Of a DNA stretch of 64,000 bases, positions 33,659-41,070 are shown piece by piece. The DNA is from Actinomycetes bacterium (GTDB lineage Bacteria > Actinomycetota > Acidimicrobiia > Acidimicrobiales > RAAP-2). Position 1 is the first letter of the stretch, and the number at the start of each line of letters is the position of its first letter. The notes under the pieces are model-generated. The model saw only the letters and a list, made by a program, of their open reading frames with translations. It was not told where the DNA came from and made no database searches. Where the stretch lies: NCBI GenBank assembly GCA_021794655.1, contig JAJYQJ010000112.1, positions 1 to 64,000 on the forward strand. Direction: 5' to 3'. The position numbers were made by a program, and so were the translations under genes.

Positions 33659-34555
33659 ATGCGACTAGCGACCTTCGTTGCACCGGGAGAAGATCGTTCG
33701 AGTGCACGGATGTGCACAGGGGTTGTGACGGCCGGGGAGATCGTCGACTTGACGGACTCACCTGTCGGGATGCCGCGAACGATGGAGGATCTCCTCGCTC
33801 TTGGATCTGGTGGAATCGCGGCGGCGAGAGCGGCGCCGAATACCTCAGCGAGGAGATTTGCCCTTGGAGAGGTCGAGCTACTCGCTCCCGTCACCAATCC
33901 CCCTAAGTTCTTGGGAATCGGGATGAACTACCGCGAGCACGTGGCGGAGCTGGGAAAGCAACTCCCGGAGTACCAGTACTGGTTTAACAAGCAACGGACG
34001 TGCGTGGTTGGTCACCGTAGCCCGGTTCTCATCCCGAAGTTGTCGGATCAAGTCGACTATGAAGGCGAACTTGGGATTGTGATAGGGAGGCGTTGTCGAA
34101 ACGTCCCCGAAGAGCGCGCAGTAGAGGTTGTTGCGGGGTTCACAGTCGTGAACGACGTGAGTATCCGAGACTTCCAGTGGCGCACTCCGACGTTCACGAT
34201 GGGCAAGTCGTTCGACTCACACGGGCCAATCGGCCCGTGGATAACGACACCCGACGAAGTCGAGGACCCCGGCGATCTATCCATCAAGACCTGGGTAAAC
34301 GACGAACTTCGTCAAGACGCGCGCACTTCGGACATGATCTTTAAGTTCGACGAGATGATCGCGTACTTAACGAGCGTATTCCCGCTCGAGCCAGGCGACG
34401 TGCTCGCGACGGGAACCCCCGCAGGAGTTGGCGCAAACTTCACCCCTCCCCGCTGGCTCACACCCGGAGACACCGTCCGCATCGAGATCGAGGGGATCGG
34501 GACGCTCGAGAACTCGGTAGTCGCCGAGACAGAGTTGGACGTGTTGGGAGTTTGA
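33659..34555 (+). CDS. Fumarylacetoacetate hydrolase family protein
   Basis: A 298-residue enzyme with the FAH fold. FLGIGMNYREHVAE begins the catalytic domain; metal ligands are suggested by VDYEGELGIVIGR (two Glu) and VVNDVSIRDFQW (Asp), and PLEPGDVLATGTPAGVG is the C-terminal signature. It cleaves C-C bonds or hydrates acids in aromatic catabolism. The ATG at 33659 fits the family better than an in-frame TTG 24 bases upstream. It is divergent from the P450, with 104 bases between. Confidence 0.9.
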   Translation: MRLATFVAPGEDRSSARMCTGVVTAGEIVDLTDSPVGMPRTMEDLLALGSGGIAAARAAPNTSARRFALGEVELLAPVTNPPKFLGIGMNYREHVAELGKQLPEYQYWFNKQRTCVVGHRSPVLIPKLSDQVDYEGELGIVIGRRCRNVPEERAVEVVAGFTVVNDVSIRDFQWRTPTFTMGKSFDSHGPIGPWITTPDEVEDPGDLSIKTWVNDELRQDARTSDMIFKFDEMIAYLTSVFPLEPGDVLATGTPAGVGANFTPPRWLTPGDTVRIEIEGIGTLENSVVAETELDVLGV

Positions 34556-34619
34556 ACCGCGACGACCGAGAGCTGATCAAGTATCGCGCCGCGACGATCA
34601 CGCGCGACGATGAGTGTTC

Positions 34620-35027
34620 TCAGGCGTCTTGGTTGCGGAAGAAGAACTCAAGCTGAATGTGGTCTGGGTCTCGGAACACGAGTACAGCTCCGGAGTCCGA
34701 CTCGGAGATTGGTGAGTGTTCGATATGTGACTCTTCGAGGCGCTTCTTCCATTCGCTGAGGTCCTCCATCCGAGAGACCGCGAACGAAACGTGGTCGAGA
34801 CCGGTTCGGGTCTCGTCGAAGCGAGCGGTACCTGCGCCGAAGTGGTGACGAAGGCTAATAAGCATGGAGGAACCGGGATCTTTGAGCAGCACGGTCTCGA
34901 AGCGGGAGTCGCTCTTTCGCCTGACGACGACTAGACCGAAGAGCTCCTTGTACCACGCTTCACTGACACCGAGGTTGCGAACGGTGAGGCTTAGATGGTC
35001 AACTCCGGCGATCTGGGGGACTGGCAT
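34620..35027 (-). CDS. VOC (glyoxalase/dioxygenase) superfamily protein
   Basis: A 135-residue protein built from two beta-alpha-beta-beta-beta modules. Metal-ligand candidates are the histidines in GVDHLSLTV and GLDHVSFAV and the glutamate in DPDHIQLEFFF. Substrate is unknown; it may be part of the ring-cleavage context of the adjacent FAH hydrolase. The ATG at 35027 is preferred over a GTG two codons upstream. Convergent with the FAH gene. Confidence 0.88.
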   Translation of the reverse strand: MPVPQIAGVDHLSLTVRNLGVSEAWYKELFGLVVVRRKSDSRFETVLLKDPGSSMLISLRHHFGAGTARFDETRTGLDHVSFAVSRMEDLSEWKKRLEESHIEHSPISESDSGAVLVFRDPDHIQLEFFFRNQDA

Positions 35028-35187
35028 GTACACAAATCTACGCGTTCTGCGAGAAGAGCATGACGATACGGGCGATCGATCACTCTTGGTCTAAGAAATC
35101 CACCCCTATCACCTCTGTTGAGAGCCCGTGGAGAGTAGAGGTTGGCGTAGTGCACGAGAGGGCGACGTCTTGCGGCAGAATAGAGGG

Positions 35188-35619
35188 ATGCAAGACGCGA
35201 ATGTCACAGGATCTGAGAAGAGCGAGAGACTGGCGCATGAAGAGCGCACGGTCACAGGTGGCCCAGAAGCTCTGGAAGTTGAGGTTCCTCCAAGTCGCCA
35301 AGGCCTGTCTGACGAGGAGAAGTCGGAGAGGATGGGGAGTCTCATGTCCCTCATGGACCTCATGCGTCCCGCTGTTCAGTCCGACGGGGGAGATCTCTTG
35401 CTCGTGAGCGCAGACGTGGAATTGGGAACCGTCGAAGTCCAGCTCCAGGGTGCGTGCAGCTCGTGTGCGGTCAGCTCCTCGACCCTCCAGGGCGGGGTAG
35501 AGAGAATTCTCCGCGATCGACTTCCGTGGGTCACGGAAGTGATCGGCGGTGTCGACGACTCGATCGATCCGTTCGAAAGTGCTGCTCAGGGTAGGGGCGC
35601 GTACGTGCCGCGATACTGA
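35188..35619 (+). CDS. NifU-like C-terminal domain protein
   Basis: A 143-residue protein. The NifU C-terminal (Nfu) domain begins near 60: LMRPAVQSDGGDLLLVSADV, then GACSSCAVSSSTLQGGVERI with the iron-sulfur CxxC, and PWVTEVIGGVD. Nfu proteins carry or deliver Fe-S clusters. The first 55 residues are a charged disordered tail, so the start could lie later; the ATG at 35188 is chosen over one 60 bases upstream. It is followed by a MarR operon. Confidence 0.88.
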   Translation: MQDANVTGSEKSERLAHEERTVTGGPEALEVEVPPSRQGLSDEEKSERMGSLMSLMDLMRPAVQSDGGDLLLVSADVELGTVEVQLQGACSSCAVSSSTLQGGVERILRDRLPWVTEVIGGVDDSIDPFESAAQGRGAYVPRY

Positions 35620-35675
35620 GCTGACCGCTGGGCGCCGGTCGTGCGAGCGCCCGCAAGCAGAACGCCCCGGCGTCA

Positions 35676-35706
35676 TTGGCAATTAGTTAGCAAAACTAAC
35701 TAAACT
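35676..35706 (+). promoter_or_regulatory. MarR operator within its promoter
   Basis: A perfect inverted repeat TTAGTTAG-CAAAA-CTAACTAA (35683-35703) lies between a TTGGCA -35 (35676-35681) and a TAAACT -10 (35701-35706) with 19-base spacing. Transcription would begin at or next to the MarR GTG at 35713. This is a textbook autorepression layout. Confidence 0.75.
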
Positions 35707-35712
35707 TGAGAC

Positions 35713-36180
35713 GTGGGACTGAAGAACGAGGCGCCGGCCGGTGAGGAGAGTGCCGTCCCTCGTGACACAGCGGAGTTGGCAGCTCGAATGCGAGTTGCCG
35801 TGACCCGGCTCAACCGTCGGCTGAGGCAACAGTCTTTAGACGGGCTATCTCCCGCTCAGGCTTCTGCTCTTGGCATGGTTGATCGGCTCGGTACGCCAAC
35901 TCTTGGCGAACTCGCAGACGCCGAGCAGGTCCAGCCCCCGACGATGACGCGGTTGGTCGACTCTCTCGAGCAAGCGGGCATGGTCGTTCGTACTGTCGAC
36001 GACAGCGACAAGCGGGTTTGTAGGGTCAAGTTGTCCGAGGAAGGTGGACGCGCGGTTGATCGAGTTCGTTCCTTGAAGAACGCTTTCTTGACTCGACAGA
36101 TTGCGGGACTGGATCCAGCAGACAGCTCGATACTCGATCAACTCGTCGCGCTAGTGGAAAGACTGGCTGAAGAAAGGTGA
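35713..36180 (+). CDS. MarR-family repressor of the adjacent MFS exporter
   Basis: A 155-residue winged-helix protein. The DNA-binding part is LSPAQASALGMVDRLGTPTL, then ELADAEQVQPPTMTRLVDSL and the wing VVRTVDDSDKRVCRVKLSEEG. It starts with GTG and overlaps the MFS gene (GTGA), so the pair is an operon under the palindromic operator just upstream. The ligand is presumably a substrate of the exporter. Confidence 0.93.
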   Translation: MGLKNEAPAGEESAVPRDTAELAARMRVAVTRLNRRLRQQSLDGLSPAQASALGMVDRLGTPTLGELADAEQVQPPTMTRLVDSLEQAGMVVRTVDDSDKRVCRVKLSEEGGRAVDRVRSLKNAFLTRQIAGLDPADSSILDQLVALVERLAEER

Positions 36181-37430
36181 AGCGTCTGAGCGGCGCCGCA
36201 GGGAGAACGTTCAAAGCGCTTTCGGTGAGGAACTACCGGCTTTACTTCGTCGGCCAGGTCGTATCCGTATCTGGAACGTGGATGCAGACGGTCGCGCTCG
36301 CTTTACTCGTCCTGTCGTCGAAGCTTCACGGGACTGGAGTTGACGTTGGAATCGTGACGGCGTTGCAGTTTTTGCCGATGCTCTTGTTTGGAACCTGGGG
36401 TGGACTAGCCGCCGATCGCTTGGACAAGCGACGCCTCTTGCTGGCGACACAGTCGAGTGCCGCGGTTCTCGCGCTGATCCTGGGTCTTCTAACGCTCGTT
36501 GGAACGATCCGGCTATCTGAGGTGTATGTCCTCGCGACCCTCCTCGGGTTCGTCAACATGTTCGACAATCCGGCACGTCAGAGCTTTGTCTCCGAGATGG
36601 TTGGTAACGAGCTGCTTCCCAACGCCGTTAGCCTCAACAGCGTACTGATGAATTCAGCACGCGTCATCGGGCCCGCTATCGGCGGAGTTCTCATCTATAC
36701 GGTCGGATTCGCTTCATGCTTCCTCGCGAACGCAGGTTCGTACGTCGCGGTGATTGTCGCGCTCGCGATGATGCGTACAAGCGACCTCAAGAAAGCGAGA
36801 CCTGCGCCGAAGGCAAAGGGGCAGTTGCGAGAGGGATTTCGTTACGTGTGGTCGACTCCGGAGTTGCGCGACCCACTTCTCACGATGGCAATTGTCGGGA
36901 TTTTTGCGTTCAACTTCACCGTAACGCTTCCGCTCCTCGCCAAATTCTCGTTCCACGGTGGAGCGGGGACCTATTCGATGTTCGTCGCCGCGATGGGATC
37001 TGGGGCGATCATCGGCGGGCTCGCCGTTGCCCACAGGAGCAGACCGTCCGTCGCTTTGATGGCGCGCATCGGCATCTTGTTCAGCGTCACCGTTCTTGCG
37101 GTGTCAATCGCGCCGAGCCAGATCCTCGTAACCATCGCACTTGTTGTAATGGGGATCTTCAGTATCTCGTTCATCGCAACCGCAAACGCGACTCTGCAGC
37201 TGCAAGCAGAGCCGAACATGCGTGGGCGGGTTATGGCCCTCTATGCGATTGCGTTCCTCGGCAGTACGCCAATCGGGGCTCCTCTAGTTGGGCTCATCAG
37301 CGATGCGAGCAACCCTCGCGTCGCACTCGCGGTGGGCGGCGTCGCCGCACTCGCAGCCTCGATCCCCTTGGCGACTCGTTACAGAAGGCCTCATCGAAAA
37401 GGTTTGACGCTCGCGCTCGATCAGGGTTAG
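36177..37430 (+). CDS. MFS exporter (EntS/TetA-like, MFS_3)
   Basis: A 417-residue transporter with 12 predicted helices. ALSVRNYRLYFVGQVVSVSGTWMQ at the start, GGLAADRLDKRRLLL in loop 2-3 and FVNMFDNPARQSFV in loop 4-5 are the marks of the enterobactin-exporter-like MFS_3 group, which pump drugs, dyes or siderophores. Coupling to a MarR repressor supports efflux of a toxic aromatic. Start GTG at 36177. Confidence 0.92.
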   Translation: MKRLSGAAGRTFKALSVRNYRLYFVGQVVSVSGTWMQTVALALLVLSSKLHGTGVDVGIVTALQFLPMLLFGTWGGLAADRLDKRRLLLATQSSAAVLALILGLLTLVGTIRLSEVYVLATLLGFVNMFDNPARQSFVSEMVGNELLPNAVSLNSVLMNSARVIGPAIGGVLIYTVGFASCFLANAGSYVAVIVALAMMRTSDLKKARPAPKAKGQLREGFRYVWSTPELRDPLLTMAIVGIFAFNFTVTLPLLAKFSFHGGAGTYSMFVAAMGSGAIIGGLAVAHRSRPSVALMARIGILFSVTVLAVSIAPSQILVTIALVVMGIFSISFIATANATLQLQAEPNMRGRVMALYAIAFLGSTPIGAPLVGLISDASNPRVALAVGGVAALAASIPLATRYRRPHRKGLTLALDQG

Positions 37431-37748
37431 CTCCCAGAAAGACGCGGCGCTCGCCTCGGCTCGGAATTCCTAAACATCTTGGGGATTCGAGATCCACACG
37501 AGCACGTCAGGTCGTCTCGCCCCTGTCCTCCGGCGAGTCGCGCAAGGTTAAACCCCCATTACGCTCAGTTGGCCCCTATGGTGGATAGTCCCTGGTCAAA
37601 AGGGTAGGCGCCTTGTGGAGTGCTCTATCGGCAAAAGTTTGCACGGTCGTGTTTGCACTCGGAGTGCACTGCGGGGGAGGCTATCAGTTCATGTTCGTAT
37701 CGGCAGGAACGTTGCGTGCCTAAGACTCCTCGTCAGTGCGTTGTCGAG
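37431..37748 (+). other. 318-bp leader region before the glycosyltransferase
   Basis: The region holds a perfect palindrome TGCACTC-G-GAGTGCA (37654-37668) followed by a strong GGGGGAGG site (37673-37680) and a 10-codon open frame MFVSAGTLRA (37691-37723) that ends before the glycosyltransferase start. The glycosyltransferase frame itself is also open upstream to 37620. Whether the short frame is translated, or the strong site serves an upstream start, cannot be decided here. Confidence 0.4.
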
Positions 37749-39119
37749 ATGCGCAGCTCATGGGAGCGCTCCAAGAGCTCAACGATCCCACCGAGAGTCG
37801 CGCCCGCACCCGCTGTTGGAGACGGCCTCAGGATCGCGTTCCTCATCTACCGTGGCAACCCGCGCTGTGGAGGCCAAGGCGTCTACACGCGTCATTTGAC
37901 TCGCGAACTCGTCGCACTCGGACACAGCGTTGAAGTGTTCTCTGGTCCTCCGTGGCCCGATCTGGACCCCGGGGTAGGTTTTACCCCTATCCCAGGATTG
38001 GATCTCTACCGAGACCCTGACCCGTTCAGGGTTCCACACCCGCGTGAGTTCCACGATCGAGCCGACGCCGTCGAGTTCGCAATCATGTGCTCTGCGGGGT
38101 TCGGCGAGCCGTTGGCGTTTTCGCTCAGAGCTCGTCGCGTACTCGCACAACGTCGTGACGATTTCGACCTCGTCCACGACAACCAGTGCCTGGCTAACGG
38201 GATGCTCGGAATGATCCGCGACGGATGGCCGCTCTTGACGACGTTGCATCATCCAATCACGGTCGATCGCAAGTTGGCACTCTCTCACTCCACCAGCCGC
38301 TGGCAACGCCTGACCACACGACGCTGGTTCGGATTTTTGAGGATGCAAACACGCGTCGCTCGTCAACTGCCGGCGATAGTTACAGTTTCGGAGTCGTCAC
38401 GGCGTGACATTGCCGCTCAAATGGGGGTAGCGCCGGAACGGATGACGGTGGCCCCCGTTGGAGTCGACGTCTCGGTCTTTCGACCCATAGACGGTGTCGT
38501 GCCCGTTCCGGGCAGACTGATGGTGACGTCTTCGAGCGACGTTCCGATGAAAGGGCTGGTCCCACTTCTAGAGGCCGTCGCAAAACTTAGAACGCAACGC
38601 GACGTCGAACTCGTCGTAATAGGAAAGCCACGCGCCGGCGGCCGGGTGGATCGTGCAATCAGCAGGCTCTCACTCGAGGGTACCGTTAGATGTGTGAGCG
38701 GGATAAGCGACGATGAGCTCGCACGGTTATACGGGGAGGCAGAGGTCGCCGTAGTGCCTTCGCTCTACGAGGGGTTCTCGCTCCCCGCTATCGAGGCTAT
38801 GGCGTGTGGCGTACCGGTTGTCGCGACAACCGGAGGTGCGTTGCCTGAAGTCGTCGGAAAAGATGGCGAAACAGGGGTGCTGGTGCCCCCGAACGATCCA
38901 AGTGAGCTCGCAACCGCTATCGGGATGCTTCTAGACGATCCGGGTTTTCGCGGCCGCTTGGGAAGAGCGGGGCGGGAACGTGTGATGAGTAGATTCACTT
39001 GGGAGGTGACCGCCCGCGAGACTGCGGCTTGTTACAGGGCGATGCTCGACGGACTCCCACTGCCCGGCGCTCGCCCAGATAGCGGCCTTTGTGCGAAAGG
39101 AGTTACTTCGAAATGTTGA
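37749..39119 (+). CDS. GT4-family glycosyltransferase
   Basis: A 456-residue GT-B enzyme. The N-terminal domain starts at RIAFLIYRGNPRCGGQGVYT; the C-terminal domain carries VVPSLYEGFSLPAIEAMACG with the E-x7-E nucleotide-sugar site and GVPVVATTGGALPEVVG. It retains configuration and uses an activated sugar to build a glycan or glycolipid. The ATG at 37749 is chosen, though the frame is open further upstream. It overlaps the methyltransferase gene by 7 bases at the start of a four-gene run. Confidence 0.88.
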   Translation: MRSSWERSKSSTIPPRVAPAPAVGDGLRIAFLIYRGNPRCGGQGVYTRHLTRELVALGHSVEVFSGPPWPDLDPGVGFTPIPGLDLYRDPDPFRVPHPREFHDRADAVEFAIMCSAGFGEPLAFSLRARRVLAQRRDDFDLVHDNQCLANGMLGMIRDGWPLLTTLHHPITVDRKLALSHSTSRWQRLTTRRWFGFLRMQTRVARQLPAIVTVSESSRRDIAAQMGVAPERMTVAPVGVDVSVFRPIDGVVPVPGRLMVTSSSDVPMKGLVPLLEAVAKLRTQRDVELVVIGKPRAGGRVDRAISRLSLEGTVRCVSGISDDELARLYGEAEVAVVPSLYEGFSLPAIEAMACGVPVVATTGGALPEVVGKDGETGVLVPPNDPSELATAIGMLLDDPGFRGRLGRAGRERVMSRFTWEVTARETAACYRAMLDGLPLPGARPDSGLCAKGVTSKC

Positions 39120-39910
39120 CGGCTGATTTCGATCGTCTCGGAGTCGTAGCAGGAGACCGGCTCTTGGACCTCGGTTGCGGATTTGGGCGTCACGCGTTCG
39201 AAGGTGCGCGTCGCGGCGCACACGTCGTCGCTCTGGACGCCGGTGCCGCGGAGGTCGCCGGCGTGCGTGCGACGTTTGGCGTGATGGTCGAAGGTAACGA
39301 GCTACCCGGGGATCACCCGGCCGGGGTGGTTCAAGGAGACGCGCTGTGCCTGCCGTTTGCCGACGGATCGTTCGATCGAATCATTGCCTCCGAAGTGCTC
39401 GAGCACATTCCCCAAGATCGTATCGCGATGATGGAGTTGAGCAGACTACTTCGGCCAGGCGGGACGATGGCAGTTACGGTCCCTCGCTGTGGCCCTGAGG
39501 TTGTCAACTGGGTGCTATCAGACGAGTACCATGACGTACCTGGCGGGCACGTACGGATCTACCGCAGGACGACGCTTCGCGCCAGGCTCGAGTCCGCCGG
39601 GTTGGTTCCAACCGGCAGCCATCACGTGCACGGGCTCCATTCTCCCTACTGGTGGTTGCGATGCCTGGTCGGTCCGTCTAACGAGACCAACCCGCTCGTG
39701 AAGACCTACCATAGGCTCTTGGTGTGGGACATCGTGCGAGCGCCACGTCTCACCCGGATCGCAGACCGGATTCTCAACCCAATCATGGGTAAGAGTTTCG
39801 TTCTCTACCTTTACAAGCCGTTGGATGCGAGTGATCGAAGCTCGGATCACGGTGATCGAGAAGATGTCCCCGAAGCCGTTCCAGGTGAGAGACGAGGTAA
39901 AGCGGCATGA
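39113..39910 (+). CDS. Class I SAM-dependent methyltransferase
   Basis: A 265-residue enzyme. Motif I is LLDLGCGFGRHAFEGARRG, the acidic end of strand 2 is VVALDAG, motif post-I DGSFDRIIASEVLEHI and motif II LLRPGGTMAVTVPR follow. The ATG at 39113 has an AAAGGAG site 10 bases upstream and overlaps the glycosyltransferase end (ATGTTGA). It overlaps the next gene by ATGA, so all three are coupled. It may O-methylate the sugar added by its neighbour. Confidence 0.9.
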   Translation: MLTADFDRLGVVAGDRLLDLGCGFGRHAFEGARRGAHVVALDAGAAEVAGVRATFGVMVEGNELPGDHPAGVVQGDALCLPFADGSFDRIIASEVLEHIPQDRIAMMELSRLLRPGGTMAVTVPRCGPEVVNWVLSDEYHDVPGGHVRIYRRTTLRARLESAGLVPTGSHHVHGLHSPYWWLRCLVGPSNETNPLVKTYHRLLVWDIVRAPRLTRIADRILNPIMGKSFVLYLYKPLDASDRSSDHGDREDVPEAVPGERRGKAA

Positions 39911-41043
39911 CGACCGACCGTGTCAAACAGAGTTCCGACCTCGTGCCCGAGGTGAAAGGGGTACTGACGTCGTCTGAGATCCTTGAGACTGCGGGCACGA
40001 TTGCCGAGCTCCAAAGAGACAACGGGATGATCCCGTGGTTTGAGGGGGGTCACTGCGATCCGTGGAATCACGTCGAAGCTGCGATGGCGTTGACCGTATG
40101 TGGTCTCGTCGAGGAGGCCGAACGGGGTTATGAGTGGCTTGCCGACAGTCAGTTGGCCGACGGGAGCTGGTTCAACTACTACACGAGCCAAGGGGTGAAG
40201 GACGCAAGGCTCGACACCAACGTTTGCGCGTACGTCGCGGCAGGGCTGTGGCATCACTACTTGATCACCGGCGACGCGGACCACCTCGGCTCAATGTGGG
40301 GAGTCATCGAAAAAGCCGTGGACTTCGTGCTCCGTTGGCAGTGTCCAGACGGTTCGGTGCTCTGGTCTCTCGATCCGGCCGGGAGGCGTGAGAGCTACGC
40401 TTTGTTGACCGGATCGTCGTCGATATACCACTCGCTGCGTTGTGCCGTCGCAGTCGCTGAACGCCTCGGCAAGGACCGCCCTGAATGGGAGCTCGCCGCG
40501 GGGCGATTGGCTCACGCTGTTGCCCATCACCCAGGAGCGTTCGCGCCAAAGGCCGAGTTCGCGATGGACTGGTACTACCCGATGCTCTCGGGCGCTTTGG
40601 AGGGCGATCCCGCCAGGCGACGAATCGCTAGAGGTTGGTCCACGTTCGTAATGGAAGGAATCGGGGTTAGATGTGTGTCCACCGGGGACTGGGTTACCGC
40701 CGCGGAAACAGCGGAGTGTGTGATAACCCTGAACGCCTTGGGGATGCACGGCGCAGCCAGTGAGCTTTTTGAAAACGTTCAAGACCTACGAATGAGCAAC
40801 GGGTCTTACCTTACCGGTATGGTTTTCCCGGATCGAACGACGTTCCCTGACGGGGAAAGAACGAGCTACACGGCGGGAGCTATTATCTTGGCAGCCGACG
40901 CGCTCTCGAACTGTTCACCGGCGGCGGGTCTGTTCAGAGGGGAGGGAATCCCAGACCGATTGGACCTCGCGGAGTCCAAGTGCGACGGTGATCGACTCCC
41001 GGGGTGTACCGCGAGCGTTACGGACTTGAACGGGATCTGGTAA
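39907..41043 (+). CDS. Alpha/alpha-toroid protein, prenyltransferase/glycosidase-like
   Basis: A 378-residue protein made of helix pairs with QRDNGMIPWFEGGHCDPWNH, DSQLADGSWFNYY and WQCPDGSVLWSLD, which are QW-like repeats as in terpene cyclases, protein prenyltransferases and six-hairpin glycosidases. It is usually annotated as a prenyltransferase in actinobacteria, but I see no DDxxD or DxDD prenyl motif. Tight coupling to a glycosyltransferase and methyltransferase favours a glycan-processing role. Function is open. Confidence 0.75.
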   Translation: MTTDRVKQSSDLVPEVKGVLTSSEILETAGTIAELQRDNGMIPWFEGGHCDPWNHVEAAMALTVCGLVEEAERGYEWLADSQLADGSWFNYYTSQGVKDARLDTNVCAYVAAGLWHHYLITGDADHLGSMWGVIEKAVDFVLRWQCPDGSVLWSLDPAGRRESYALLTGSSSIYHSLRCAVAVAERLGKDRPEWELAAGRLAHAVAHHPGAFAPKAEFAMDWYYPMLSGALEGDPARRRIARGWSTFVMEGIGVRCVSTGDWVTAAETAECVITLNALGMHGAASELFENVQDLRMSNGSYLTGMVFPDRTTFPDGERTSYTAGAIILAADALSNCSPAAGLFRGEGIPDRLDLAESKCDGDRLPGCTASVTDLNGIW

Positions 41044-41070
41044 GCACAGAAGTTTGAGAGGGGAGACTCG

